From positions 39,849,053 through 39,909,052 of the forward strand of contig CM060732.1 in the NCBI GenBank assembly GCA_030704615.1: 60,000 bases of DNA, in the 5' to 3' direction. The position numbers were made by a program, and so were the translations under genes. The notes beneath the pieces are model-generated. The model did not search any database and had not been told where the DNA came from. It saw only the letters and a program-made list of their open reading frames with translations. This DNA is from Takakia lepidozioides (taxonomy: Eukaryota > Streptophyta > Takakiopsida > Takakiales > Takakiaceae). The stretch's first letter is position 1; every line of letters starts with the position of its first letter. This document shows, in pieces, positions 1 through 12,000 of the stretch.

Positions 1-38
1 AAGACTAAGAGGGACAGATCGGGGTTTTCAATTTGCAG

Positions 39-800
39 ACCTTGAATCGTATCCGTTATGCATCGTCATCTTAGCACCATTCAGCCCCTCGTAAGTTGGC
101 ACATGTATGCTTTGCGAAATGTTCTTTAGTGCACATCACTGTTGCATTTGTAGTTGAAAAATATTGTTGTCTGCCTGAATGTGGTGCTCTGGTACTAAAC
201 GATGTGTAGACAAAAAATGCGAGATATCAACACACAACAATCTCTCAAGTGCCTCCAACTTGAACTTGGGGATCCAGTCGTGACTAGTGTATTTGAGTGA
301 TTTGGCAGGTTTGAAGTGAAACGAGTAGTTTCACTCTATCATGGGCTCGTGAAGTTTATACAAGGATCGCCAATGCGGCAATCAGATGTAGAGAGGGTGT
401 CTGCAGCCCGAGCCACGGCCTTCTTCTTGCTTTCCAACCAAGAAACTGATGTACTATGTTTGCATGTGTTCATTGAAAAACATTCTCTGCTCCCCAGGGT
501 TCCAGTATTCATCTGTCAGAGCGGATCCCATGAAGTATTGTTTGTCAACAGATATGGATTTTCCACATGACCTTTGGTTGATGTCACTAAGGCATTCTCA
601 AGCTTCTTGCATTACATGTCAAGGTCTGTAGAACAAACAGACCTAAAGCAGGGTCATGGAGGGTCTAAGAAAGTCCTAGAAAACGATGACACTGCCAGAA
701 TATTGGAAGATGTTGCAGGACCCAAAGGTGGAGGATGCAGCTCAAATATTGAAAGCATTGGCTATGCATCGTGGGGACCGGGTGCGCATCATAAAGTTGG
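39..800 (+). pseudogene. Exon blocks of a Slo/BK-type K+ channel RCK domain, partial
   Basis: Three exon-like blocks join in phase: 39-90, 309-450 and 719 to about 796. Each starts after a good AG acceptor; the first two end at GTAAGT and GTACTA donors. The joined peptide reads as an RCK (Rossmann-type) regulatory domain: a beta strand with CIVILAPFSPS, then VKFIQGSPMRQSDVERV, then ATAFFLLSNQETD followed by DPKVEDAAQILKALAM. The order (strand, QGS..DLxRV, A.FxLxN, DPxxEDAxxIL) matches the first RCK domain of Slo/BK channels, which senses Ca2+ next to the membrane. No pore exons (they would lie upstream of the window) and no downstream exons were found before the transposon block. It is either the edge of a long gene or a relic. 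CASTOR/POLLUX-type channels are an alternative. Confidence 0.45.
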
Positions 801-1360
801 GATGTCTGTTTGATAGATGTTTAATACATCAAACGCTTATACGTTGATACTCTTACAGTGGTATTATATTTGATGTAGGTACATAGCCATATTGGCACAT
901 TTTTATCACTTAGTACTTTGACATATGTGCCAACTTCAATATGATTTTGTAGGTCAATCATTTTTTTTCTTATTGTTTTTTCTTTTTAGTTTCAAAACAA
1001 ACACCAGCCCAAGCAATTGGCCCTTGAGGTGGGGAAAAAAAACCCCTTTCTTCGCCATGGAGGCATGATAGGGGTAGAGCCCAAGCCCAAAGGTAAGAGA
1101 GACAGATGACATGCTGATACACGAGTGCCCCTCTTAGCCCAGCTGGGGGCCTTCAAACCCTCAGTTGAACCACCGTTCGACCCCATTCACGTCGATCATG
1201 CACACCATTTTTGGATGATCTACCCGGTACCTGACCCTCCATCACCTCGTCCAATCCGCAACCTCCTTAAAACCCTCACTAAAGAAGCCAAAAAACAAGC
1301 CTCAACCTCTCTCAACCATACCAAGCTTCATATCCAAAAATGGACCCCTTCCAATGTCCT
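801..1360. other. Unassigned stretch with one unrecognised ORF
   Basis: No recognisable gene. A proline-rich plus-strand ORF (1125-1397, starting MPLLAQLGAFKPSVEPPFDP) is open up to the point where the direct repeat at 1361 begins, so it may be a retroelement fragment cut by that insertion. I do not recognise its family. Confidence 0.3.
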
Positions 1361-1742
1361 TATCAAGTTATTTTACCACTGGTGTGAAGTTAGCTAGGAA
1401 ATAGCTAGCTTTTATATATTGACATTTGGGATTGACCCAAGTGTCAATCCAGGGGCCAATACATGTTTGGGCACCTGGCGTTGTTATCTTCTCGACAGAT
1501 CGCGGTGGGCTCATCTTTCTCGAATTGAGCCTCACCGCGTCTAGCTATGGCGCCGTAGTGTGGATTCCCCATGGCGTGGGGTGCACTTGGCTCGATTTAA
1601 TATATGAGTGATATTTTCATGTGCGAGTATGTGAGTTTGAGAGAGCTTGTATGCTTGTATTATTCCTTTCCTTATCACTCGAGAAAGATCAGCTCGAGTC
1701 TGTAAGTGCCAGGTTCGAGTTAGTTGTAGCACTTGTGTTTTC
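1361..1742 (+). repeat. LTR-candidate direct repeat, copy A
   Basis: About 380 bp closely matching copy B at 6092. Shared blocks include TTATTTTACCACT, AGCTAGGAAATAGCTAG, GTGTCAATCCAGGGG, CTAGCTATGGCGCCGTAGTG and GTGCCAGGTTCGAGTTAG. Weaker similarity continues to about 2.35 kb, for example around GGCAAGAGCGGGGCTGGA. The two copies bracket a gag-like gene on the same strand, so they may be LTRs of one element. A clear primer-binding site, polypurine tract and target duplication are missing, so two independent insertions remain possible. Confidence 0.6.
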
Positions 1743-2639
1743 AGATCATGACAAGCGGTTCAGCCTAGAGTGCAGGGAGCCGTGCATGAGCCTATCCAAA
1801 GCGGATAGAGTGCAAAGGCGAACAGGTTGCAGGTTTGCTATGGATAGAGAGGCGGGTAGCCTATGTTGAAGAGCGGCGTTGCATAGCTCAACGCTATGGC
1901 AACCAAGTTTGGGCTTCTAGTATGAAGCGGAGGAGATGCTGGCCACGAGTGGGCGAACTGGTGGTCGTCTTCTTCAGCTGCAGGCCGAGTTAAGGAGCTG
2001 CTGAAATGTGGGTTGCGCATGAGAAGTTAGTATGTTGCAGGTTGGAGATGATATGATCAGCTCCAGGTATCTGCCTGAAACGAGTTGTTGCGGGTAGATG
2101 AGGAGCAGCCGAATGGCGGAGCTGCGAGGGGATGCATCGTAGCCTGTTGGGAGCTGCAGCTCCAAGCTCATGAAGAGGTATGAGTGAAGAGAGGGGGCTG
2201 GTCCCTCTTGTGTGCAAATAAGTGCAATTGTGAAGTATGTGCTTGAGTTGGAAGTTTCAATCTGAAACTCTAGCACGGTGAGGGCTCTTGGAGTGGCAAG
2301 AGCGGGGCTGGAAGGGCAGCAATGAGGCGTCCTAGAGCCAGGGAATGTGCAGTAGAACTGCAGGTACACCAAGTTTATAAAGGTGTGTATTTTCAGATTC
2401 ACTTTTGTGAGTTTCGTGGAGAAATGGAGCTTGTTGGGCAGCATATAGCTTGCTTGTTGAGTTGAGGGCACTTCTAGTGGGCCGTGAGAGCTCAAGAGTG
2501 CAGGACGACGGGGCTGATGGCTCCGCAGAAGCCCTAGCTCAGCGGCAACAGGTGCAGGAGCAAACCCCAACTCGGGAACGCGTGGGAACGCCTCGGGAAC
2601 GCATGGGAACTCGTTGGGAGTTCCAGGGATCGTAGGGAA

Positions 2640-3684
2640 TAGTGGTCGTGATGGGCTGTTGGGGCGGTATTACGAGATACCACGAGCCCAGGTCATGATG
2701 GTTGACCGTGAACCGTTGGAAGTCGTGGTGCGGATACAACGGGTGGGCACGGTGACCAGATCGTGGGGATGGCGGGCCGTGAAGGCTCGTGGGAGTGGTA
2801 CCACGGGGTATCACTGGGCAGCCCATGGCCAACGAGTGCCTAGGGCGGGCGGAGTCGTGGCGGTTGGAGCCACGGAAGGCCGCAATCAGTTAGAGTGAAA
2901 AAAATAAAATAAAAATAAATAAATAAATAATCTTTTTTCACTCGTTTCGTGGGACCTTGATGGGGAGGCTGGGCTCTGAAGAATAGCGGTTTTGAGCTAG
3001 CTGATCCGGCAGAAAAGTCGGAATTGCCTCACTGTTGCGTTTTAACAAAGGGGATTACTTCCCTGCAGATAAACTTTTCGGGTTTTCAGCCCAATTCTTA
3101 ACTATGGGGAAGACCAGCCTGCAGGTAATTCCTTTGGTCAGAATGTTGTTGGGGGCTATATGTACCTCTATTTGCTCCATTTTTGAACCTTCAGCGAATG
3201 GTGTGGTTTCCTGAGGTGGTTCCATTCGGAAGAATGGCTGGTGGACGTAAGGAGGCACTGGCGGACCCTGTGGAGGCTTGCATGGGGCCTTTAGAGGCCA
3301 AGTTTCATGAGCTCGTGGAGGGCGGTTTGAGGAGTGTCTATAGGATGCTCTCATGGTCATGCAAGTGAGAGAAGAGAGGAAAAAAGAGGGTGTTGGGATG
3401 AGAGCGTGCTTGGGATAGGCATTGCTTTAGCTTCTCTTCCTCGTAGCTTTCTACCTTTTCTGTAGGCCGAGACCTTTCTGTAGGAGGAGGCAAGAGTCAG
3501 TCCGGGTTTGGGTTGGGTTGCAGGAGCGACACTGTGGAGTTGTTTTTGGTGTGGGGGAGTTGTTGTTTTCATTCTTGTATTTGGATCCCCTCCACATCTG
3601 CATGCTTGATTGTGCGTCATGCTAGTTTTGTGTGGGCACTTGATTTTATAGGTGGTGGACTCGGGCTTGATCGTCGATCCCACC
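2640..3684. other. Internal region of gag-bearing element, no gene recognised
   Basis: GC-rich non-repeated sequence followed at 2897-2935 by an A-rich (AAAT)n tract. No open frame here shows a recognisable domain. It probably belongs to the retroelement around the gag gene downstream. Confidence 0.35.
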
Positions 3685-3847
3685 CTAGAGCATGCTGTCG
3701 ATGGTGAGGCGGGGGTGATGACCAGTCAGACCATCTTTGTTTCTCCTGTGGTGAGGTTGGTGACCAGCCAACCATAGGAGTACCTGCGGTGGATTCAGGT
3801 TAGAGACAGGTTCATGACCGGTTGAGTGCCAGTTTGTCAACACGGAG

Positions 3848-4798
3848 GTGCTACTAGTTGCTGGGGAAAGTGCCGGTACGAGCACTAGCGATACTAGCGG
3901 GTATATGAGACGAGGTGTGCGGTTTAGGCCACTTTCACCTCCTGTGTCTTCTACGGAAGGTTTTGATTCGGATTGTGAATCAGGAGGACTCACACCGGCG
4001 GTGCAAGTTGTTTCCTTGCCATTGTTGTGGGACACGATGGAGGAGATGTATGGAGCCACCAAGGGGCCACGAAGGTACTCTGGGGCGGTGGGCACCATTG
4101 AGTTGGATGATTTTATCCAAGAGTTTGATAGTTGGTGTGACTTGCAACAAATGCGCAATCCACAATTGTTTACGCCTTTTATGGCATAGAAGGGGCTGTT
4201 TCAGCACCTTGAGAGGCCACCCATGGATGATTACCATGAGTTTAGGCGGGGGCACGATGTTGAGATCGAGGAGTGGAGGATGTACTGGTCACCCGACTAT
4301 GTTTCCATCACTAGAGGCACTAGAGGCACAAGGGCAGCAGCCACACCGGTAGCAGCAGGTACAACAACAGCTACCACGAGCAGTAGTGGGACTAGTGGTA
4401 CAGCAACTACGACGGCCACCCAAGCTACTGCTGCACCAGCACCAATGGCGGTGGAACAAGAATTCGCGGACATACTTTGCATTGTAGGTGATGACAAATA
4501 CCTAGAGGCACATGCCCGATCTGCTCTTCGTATGTGCAGAGGGCAGCTCGTTGATATCCTGGCAAAAAGTGCGGCTGGAATGTTGCACCCTGCGGCAATG
4601 AAGGCTATCCGTCCTCTGAACGACAACAACAACATGTCTATGAAAAGGAGACGAGATTTCGTGGAGGCCTGGAAAACCCGGCCTAGGGTTTTGCGGAGAA
4701 CCAGCAAGAGTGTGTTTGCACCTGTACCTGCAGCACATATATACTCGAAAATTTGCAAGGTTTCAGGTCGTGTAGGTGTCACGAAGAAGACAATATAA
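3848..4798 (+). pseudogene. gag-like gene of a non-autonomous LTR retroelement, one in-frame stop
   Basis: One frame runs through 3848-4798 with a single TAG at 4187-4189. The part around the stop looks like a plant retrotransposon capsid: GPRRYSGAVGTIELDDFIQE, FDSWCDLQQMRNPQLFTPFMA, stop, KGLFQHLERPPMDDYHEFRR, EIEEWRMYWSPDY. Related gag proteins have AWKGLF at the stop, so the lesion is most simply TGG to TAG. Downstream is an Ala/Thr-rich low-complexity stretch and a basic tail containing SMKRRRDF. No protease, reverse transcriptase or integrase is seen between the flanking direct repeats, which fits a gag-only (TR-GAG-like) derivative. Confidence 0.55.
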
Positions 4799-4876
4799 GT
4801 CTGCAATGCCTCGAAAAGAGACAAGGTTTCAGGTCGTGTAGGTATCACGAAGAAGACAATATAAGTCTGCAATTCC
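4756..4876. repeat. 66-bp tandem duplication
   Basis: CAAGGTTTCAGGTCGTGTAG begins at 4756 and again at 4822. The second unit is truncated near 4876. The duplication covers the last codons of the gag-like frame. Confidence 0.85.
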
Positions 4877-4905
4877 TCTGGTAACATTGTCCCTTTCTGA
4901 AATAC

Positions 4906-5380
4906 AAGTCCGCAATGGACTCATGCACAGTCTCTTAACGGACTCCTCCAGTCTCCACAATCCCAGCACACTCCGGCACAAACTCCCATCAGACGGCTGC
5001 AGAGTCTCACAATGGACTCCTGCACAGTCTCCCAACGGACTCCTCCAGTCTCCCAACTGGCTCCCACACAGTCTCCCAAGCATAGTCTCCCAACGGACTT
5101 ATGTACAGTCTCCCAACAGAGTCATAGTCAACAGACTGCGAATGCCAGTAAGCCAGTCTGCTGGTCAGTCTGCTGCCTACTCCAAAAGTCTGCTCACCAC
5201 ACTTCCACCTCATCCCTGCAACTCTTCCAGCAGACTGCTGGACAGACTAAGTCTCAAGCAGACTCATCCACAACAGCAGACTCAAAATGGACAGGCTCCA
5301 GTGGACTACCTCCCTAACGACTCATGCCAATCCAGCGTCCCAGCGGACTCATGGACATGGTGCCTACCAGACTAGGTACC
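4906..5380. repeat. Degenerate minisatellite based on CAGTCTCCCAACGGACTC
   Basis: Variants of CAGTCTCCCAACGGACTC and GGACTCCTCCAGTCTCCCAAC recur through the block, most regularly at 4985-5115. The open frame across it (Ser/Gln/Pro-rich) is a by-product of the repeat and I do not call it a gene. Confidence 0.65.
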
Positions 5381-5606
5381 AGACCCACCAGTCCTAGCCT
5401 CGGCAGCGTACTGCTCGCACATTCAAGCTCATGTTCAGCGAATATTCTCTAATAAATTCTTATATCCTTCAAATTTATGCTTAGATGCTTTCATCTTTGA
5501 TTTGTCGGGCATTTGGTACACGAAGGAACACCGTATGACCACGTTCCTCGACAAATCAACTTAGTTGTTCACACCACTTGTTGACAACATGGGCGTCAAC
5601 AACGTA

Positions 5607-5725
5607 GGTGGCGCCAAGAAGGTTCGTGGCACCACTAAGGCAGGCGGCGCCAACAAGGTTGGTGGCGCCACTAAGGCACGGGGCGCCAACAAGGTTAGTG
5701 GCGCCACTAAGGGAGGCGGCGCCAA
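5607..5725. repeat. 36-bp GGCGCC minisatellite
   Basis: About 3.3 copies of a unit built on GGCGCCAACAAGGTTGGTGG and CGCCACTAAGGC. GGCGCC palindromes recur in each unit. It lies upstream of repeat copy B inside the gag-bearing region. Confidence 0.85.
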
Positions 5726-6091
5726 GTTGTGGGCACAACTTAGTTCAGATTGGCACAACCTAATTTCTAATAAATACATATATATACGTATACATATACG
5801 TAGAGGGTTTAGGGTCATTTGCATAATTCAAATATGATGAGACCTTGTCTTTAAGAATGTTGGACTATAACGTAATAATTTGATGATATTTAAAGAACAA
5901 CTAGATCTAATATGTGGACGTATAATCTATAGTGTTCTAGTTTATTCGTATTACTTAGAATTTTTATATTATGAGATATGCAATAAAATATTGTGAATTA
6001 AAAAATCACAAAGGGGTAGAGATTGAATTAAAATATATCCTATAACAGCCTTATTAAATGCATATGAAATATCACAATTCACTGTTCACTC

Positions 6092-6480
6092 TGTCAAGTT
6101 ATTTTACCACTAGTGTGAAACTAGCTAGGAAATAGCTAGTTTTTACATAATGACATTTGGGATTGGCCCAAGTGTCAATCCAGGGGTCAAGGCAGATTTA
6201 GGCCCTGGAGTGGTTATCTTCACGGCAAGCGCGGGAGGCTCATCTTTCTCGAGTTGAGCCTCACCGCGCCTAGCTATGGCGCCGTAGTGTGGATTCCCCA
6301 TGGCGTGGGGTGCACTTGGCTTGACTTGTATTTGAGTGATGAGGTTATATATGCATGAGTTTATGCTTCAGCTTGTGAGCTTGTGCTTGTATGTCTTCTT
6401 CTTTCTTCTTTCTTTATCACTCGAGAAAGATCAGCCCGAGTCTGTGAGTGCCAGGTTCGAGTTAGTTGTAGCACTTGTGG
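6092..6480 (+). repeat. LTR-candidate direct repeat, copy B
   Basis: Partner of copy A. It starts TGTCAAGTTATTTTACCACT. After the well-conserved first 380 bp the sequence continues to about 7.2 kb as diverged units of about 165 bp, sharing AGAGCTGATT and GCATGTGTGGAGCATG. The stretch just upstream (6065-6091) is not purine-rich, which argues against a simple plus-strand 3' LTR. Confidence 0.6.
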
Positions 6481-8589
6481 TTTTTGCTTGAGAATGAGAG
6501 AAACCAGGTTGTTATGCAAGGAGCACCATGGAGTGGCTTGGTGGCAAAGCTGAGAACTGGACTTGGGAATGCGAGCTTTCATTGTGTGAAGGATTGTAAG
6601 ACCAAGCGAAAGGGCTGATTTGGCTTGGGGCAAATCAGTGCACTTTATGGAGTATGTGGAGATTGGGTTTCAATCTCGAGCTTCAGCATTGAAAGGGCTC
6701 TTGTCATGGCAAGAGCAGGGCTGGAACAAAAGCTAAGATGTGCGGCAAGGCCATGGAATGTGCACCTAGGGTTTCAGAGCTTGGAAGAAGAGCTCTTGCA
6801 CCACAAGAGGAGTGTCTTGGGGCTGGAAATGTAAGCCTTAGGGTTTCATGAGCTTGGCAAAGGCTGTGGAGTGCTTAGTCTTGTCTTAGAGAGCATCAAG
6901 GAGCCAAGGAGCCAAGATAGGGGGCTGATACCTCTTGTGTGAAGAGGTTGCATGTGTGGAGCATGTATTCAGCTCGTTGAAGCTGCCATCTTCAAGCTTG
7001 GAGGGCAAGCAAGGAAGAGGGAAGGGCTGACTTCCCTTATGTGAGGGCAAAGCTTGTATTTTCAGGTTTGTGGGTGCAAGAAATGAATCAAAAGAGCTGA
7101 TTCTCTCATGGTGAGAGTGGGGCATGTGTGGAGCATGCCTTCAGCCCATTGAGGCTTTTGTTTTCAAGCTTTAGAGAGCTAGAATGGAAGGGCTAGGGCT
7201 GGTTCCCACTTGAGTGAAAGAAGACCACTTCCCCCACAAAAAATGCCCCCCAAGATTTCAGCAGCAACAACTGAGCCTGCAAGCACGGCTGGCCCCACCA
7301 CTGGCCCTAACCCAGATTCTAGCCCCCCTCCACAAATAGGGTCTGCGTGGTCCCAGGGATTATGTGTTGGAGCTCCATATCTCTACTTGTAAGCAGGAGA
7401 CCGTTGTGGCCCACTCAATCAAATATGAGTTTTCCTGGAGGCCAACAAATGCTGAGAGGATTCCAAAAAAAGCTCATTTACTGCGCTCCTCCGCTCCACT
7501 AAAAATAGCTTAAGGAGGTTTTCTAGAGAAGTGGGCAGCTAAGATACCCGCTTATTCCTGCAACTAGCCATTCGTCTCTCTTTGTGCTCTCACATTCATA
7601 TTAGCATGCCAAAATCTTGAGAGACTAACACAGTATCATTGGAATCTAGACAAACAAACTTTAGCTCTCTAAAAGGACAGAGTACCCATATGGGGAAGAG
7701 GTTCTTCTTGACGCTACCTTTGGTTGTCGTCGATATACATATATATGATTTTAATACATGATTATTACATTCAACGGTTAGTATATAGAATATAGAGTAT
7801 ACTATGTATCATTATACAAAATAAAGCCATAACTCTGTTTATTTTATTGTATAAATATTATGTGGCTTGTATTTGTGTAATATAGAATCTCTCTTTAGAT
7901 CTTAGATATCATAATTCCATATAAATGCAATATGACCATGCTTCCTACTACTTTAAGTTCATCGCTAGTTTCTTGGTTTTTATGTTCTGATTATTACTTG
8001 TATTTCAGGTCTCCATCAATAAAATATTGAGAATTAGCCAAAAATTATTGACTTGATGAATATGGATTGAAAATATAGTAACACAAATTAATACAACATC
8101 TTGTTAGTTTGGGTGGTATAGGGACCATAAATAAAAACTACGTGTCAACATAATACCATGTTTGATCTATCACTGCAAGAATATCATTCGTCCATTACTT
8201 CTCTTGAGATATGGAAGGTCGCAATGACGCAAGAGATCCTATGAGCCACTAAGATGAGACATGTATAATGGATATGAGCAGTTGTATATAAGAGGAAGAA
8301 GTAGACTAGGATCTATACTCTATAGAATTAAAAACGGTGGAAGATAGAGAAGAGAAAAAATGAAGACAAACATGTGAGTTACACACCATGTACACCAATG
8401 TTGTTCTGAAGCAATAAAGTTGATTGCATAATCCCCCATCAATTGATGCACTAGCCATAGTAGTTTTGTTACAATAATACTTGTTGCAGGATTCGTATTT
8501 ACACATAAACTGGGCAGTAACAAAAAATTATAATGAGAACCAACATTCAATGTATGGGAACGGTTGAAATAAGAAGTAAATTTGCAAGA

Positions 8590-8700
8590 GGAGAGGAGGT
8601 GACACTTGAATGAAAGGCATAATAGGAGTTTAGCGATCCTTAATTTTTGACGTTGATTTCTAGTCTTCTCTTTGAGTAAACAAAAGCCAATAAATAATAT
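8590..8700 (+). repeat. Dispersed repeat, copy matching 39,852-39,955
   Basis: GAGAGGAGGTGACACTTGAA and TCTTCTCTTTGAGTAAACAA correspond to GAGAGGAGGTGACCCTTGGG and TCTTCTTTAGAGTAAAGAGG near 39.9 kb, in the same order and spacing. Family unknown. Confidence 0.6.
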
Positions 8701-9645
8701 AACAAAATTGTTCTAATGCCTCTTGAAAACATATTAATTGAAGCCCAAATGTGTGTTTATTTCAGCTTGAGCAAAGTACATGAAAAAAAAGAAGAAAAAA
8801 ACAAGGAATAAATAATCCCCATTCTCATATCTCATTGTGTCGAAACATTATATCGCCAAAATGTTGCTTACAACTATAAATCATATATCCATTGGTAAAT
8901 TTTATGAATTCAAGAATTTGTACTTGGTCCGCACTACGACTTCAACATGATGAATTTTCTAGAATACCGGCCGATGAAAATATGCTAAGATCTAAGATAA
9001 ATGTATATGGAATATGATACCACTGTAAGAGTATCAACTTACAAGAGTTCGTTATCCCTCACCTCTATCAAACGTACATCCCAATTTAAACATGATATTT
9101 TTGTAAGAGTATGGAGACAAAATCCTTTTATATAGTAATCTGATTTAATATCATGATCCGTTCGTAGGCTTACATTGGACTTAAAAATGACCGTGGCACT
9201 TCTACAACTCTTTCCAAATTTGTAAGAAATTATTATCAAACGCCACAACCATTTTCTACTTGTGGATTGCGAATGCTCCCAAACGCTAGAAATTAATATT
9301 GGCCAAAGCGCTTTTCTACTTCTAGTTCATAATCTTGTATTTAAGACCCCAGGTCCCCATGACTAATCATGTTTTCAATCACTTCCACTTCACATTCCCA
9401 ACCCCCCCTCCCTTCATACTTATGTAGATTGCCGAGTGTATACGTTTTAGAAATTCAATGCTTCAATACATCAAACAAGTCAAAGATACTCAACTAGCTT
9501 TAAAAATAAATAAATAAACACTTGTCCATTTTTGTGGTATTATGTGCCAAAAATACTGATAATCTGGTGAAAATATATGGTTGAAAATATAATAACATCC
9601 ATCAAATGTTCATATAACTAAGCCGATTAGCACACATTCATTAAC

Positions 9646-9672
9646 ATATATATATATATATATATATATATG
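9646..9672. repeat. (AT)13 microsatellite
   Basis: Uninterrupted alternating AT run. Confidence 0.95.
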
Positions 9673-9729
9673 GCTTTGAAGACATCATACTTCAATGATT
9701 AACTATAATTTTAATGCAACATCACCATG

Positions 9730-9980
9730 TCTGGTGGTAATACACTCGTGTAGAAGAGAAGAGAGAAGAAGAAGACACAGCTGTCATGCGTATACATATT
9801 GCTATACAACTATATCGCTGTCCAAAACCACATAACATATGTGCACACCAAACACTAGTCTATCACTAGTCCACCACTAGTGCAGCCACTAGTCCAACCA
9901 CTAGTGCAACCACTAGGCTGCCACTAGCCACCACTAGTGCAGCCACTAGTCCATCACTAGGCTGCCACTAGTCCATCACA
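9730..9980 (-). repeat. 3' LTR of the methyltransferase-bearing retroelement
   Basis: On the minus strand the LTR begins TGTGATGGACTAGTGGCAGC at 9980, directly after the G-rich polypurine tract. No second copy exists in the window, so its far end is only estimated, and no target duplication can be checked. Confidence 0.55.
9850..9978. repeat. CCACTAGT tandem repeats inside the LTR
   Basis: About ten CACTAGT or CACTAGG units separated by short variable spacers such as GCAGC, CCAAC and CCAT. This minisatellite fills the first 130 bp of the LTR. Confidence 0.85.
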
Positions 9981-9992
9981 ATCGCCCCCCTA
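9981..9992 (-). promoter_or_regulatory. Polypurine tract next to the 3' LTR
   Basis: The minus strand reads TAGGGGGGCGAT immediately before TGTGATGG. This is the expected plus-strand primer position of an LTR retroelement and fixes the LTR start and the element's orientation. Confidence 0.7.
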
Positions 9993-10240
9993 GCTGGCGC
10001 TTAGGTCCCTCTAAGTCCAGGTAGCCACAAGATGTGATAGTGGCCATAGCCTCACTAGGTCCTCCACCATTGTCCCTACTACACTCAAACTCAATAGATC
10101 AAGAGGCCGGGTACAAGAGTTGCCCCATCGTTAGTCGCCGTCTTGCAACCTGTGAACTTGAGCCTGAGATCTTGGGTATTGACTCATATGAGCTTGGCCT
10201 CCCATGTCTTATGAGCTGCCACTAGTCATATCCACTGCCA

Positions 10241-12000
10241 CTATCCCAAGCAGTGTGGACATAACCAATCTCCATCAGGAACCCTCTCAAGAGGTGGTGT
10301 CAAGCATCCCATGTGCCAACCTCTTGAGCATCGATCACACACCAGCATAGTGGCGGCACCACGAGCATGCCCACATAGCATGCAACGCAATCCTGCAGGT
10401 ACCACTGCAAGGTTGGGATCTATCCTCCCATTCACATGTGGAAGGTGACATGGCGCACAATTACGCACATGGTCCTTCCATACCATGCCATCTCGACCCT
10501 CCAGAATCAACACTCCTGAAGGCAACACCTCCCTGACCCTTAGAATCACACGTCCTGCTGTGACATCTAAGGTCGTAGGCGCTGTCTGCTGCAGATACAC
10601 ATAGTCCCCAGGGTAGAAACGCCGAACATCTGGCCGATATCCCCCTCCACGTATAGTGACATACCTCAATGTGTCTCGGTGTTGGGCAATAGCAAGATTC
10701 TCAAAAGCCATAGGCATGACTCTCTTGAACAACTCTGCCCGCTGGGCACATGCTTGTGTCCACACATCCGGATCATCAAGGTTGAGGACTACTGCAGCCT
10801 CCCTGCGAATAGATGCAGGCAAATCCGGCTCTCGGCCAAAAATAAGGAAATATGGTGAGAAGGAGGCAAATGATGCTTGCTTGCTGAACCTGTAGCCCAT
10901 GGCTAACCAAGGTACCTGAAGATCCCAATCTCCTAGGTGTCCCTTTTGCAAGCCATACTTGCGCAAACCCCTCTTCACTGTCTAAACCACTCTCTCTGCC
11001 AAGCCATCGGCCTCATGATGATCCCGAGAAGTGGTACGGTGGTCTATCAAGGCTTTATCACACAAAGCCTGAAACTCCCCCAAGAACTCTCTCCCTTGGT
11101 CCGTGAGTACCTCAGCTGGAGCACCGAATCGGCTAAGCACACGATCCAGGAATGCATACGCAGCCCCTTCACTAGCCTTGTCAGGCAATGGAACCAACTC
11201 AATCCACTTGGAGAAGTGCTCCACCATCACCAACACATATCTGTGGTGACGCATCGTCAGTGGCAAAGGCCCTGCGAAGTCAAGACTCCACATGTAGCCC
11301 AATCCCATGATGGGTAAAGGATGCAACTGTGGTGTAGGGGCGTTGAATGAAGCACGCACCCTGTCACACACCATGCACCTAGCCACGAACTGTTGCACCT
11401 CTGTGTGCATACCACGCCACCAATACTGCCCCTGCAGTAAACTATGAGTGCGTCGCACTCCAAAATGCCCTAACTCCTCATGGGCATGCCGCACTAACCG
11501 TGCACGCTGTGTTGGGTGAGGCACGATCCTCACTCGACCATCCTCCCACACTCGAAGCAGGTGTATCCCATCCCACTTGAACCTCTTGGCTCGTTGTAGG
11601 ATCCGATCCCTCTCTTTGGCAGTCACACTAGCTGCCGTGTCTCCAGTGCGGAGGTAGTCCAACACAACCGGTTCCTCATGTATATCTCTGGCACCACCTG
11701 GCTCATCACTAGCCTCAGGGTCCTCAGACACTCCGTCTACAGTCATCCCTGTTGTAGGTCCAACCTGACCTCCCGATGCCAAGATACACAAAAAGACATA
11801 TGCATGCCATCCCGACACCATCTTCTCATCCGTCTCACCATGCCACCAAGCTCCAGTGTCATCCTGCTGGCTCATGCATGGATTGCGACTCAATCCATCC
11901 GCATCCCTATTGACCAAACCTGGTCGATGCACAACCTGAACATGTCTCTCATGCTCCTCCACCGTAGCACGAGAGGCAAAGCAATTCCTATAAGCCTCAG
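10241..12000 (-). pseudogene. Integrase with C-terminal PHD finger (retroelement pol 3' part)
   Basis: The frame begins with the tail of RNase H (HVQVVHRPGLVNRDADGLSR). The integrase zinc domain follows (HAHEELGHFG, then CMVCDRV), and the DDE core has Asp in SLDFAGPL, Asp in LTDQGREF and Glu in DGLAERVV. A TAG at 10979-10981 (VV*TVKRGLRKYG) interrupts an otherwise continuous frame. The second half has a GPY/F-like module (GDYVYLQQ, RVREVLPSGVLILEGRDG) and ends in a C4HC3 PHD finger: CMLC, CDRC, GWHMGC, CPHC. Its stop at 10241 looks natural. PHD fingers usually bind histone H3 tails, so by analogy with chromodomain integrases this one may direct insertion; that is inference. A one-base frameshift near 12,000 separates it from the upstream remnant. 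Confidence 0.8.

Larger units (their letters stand above)
7400..9730. other. AT-rich stretch without recognisable genes
   Basis: Low-GC DNA with only short chance ORFs. It contains a dispersed repeat at 8590-8700 and an (AT)13 tract at 9646-9672. I see no coding domain, RNA gene or clear element ends. Confidence 0.6.

Noticed and set aside
4887-5375. 162-residue Ser/Gln/Pro-rich ORF as a gene
   Set aside because: It is the translation of a degenerate minisatellite.
9850-9978. Regularly spaced CACTAGT units resembling a CRISPR array
   Set aside because: Units are 7-8 bp with 3-6 bp spacers inside a plant LTR; this is a minisatellite.
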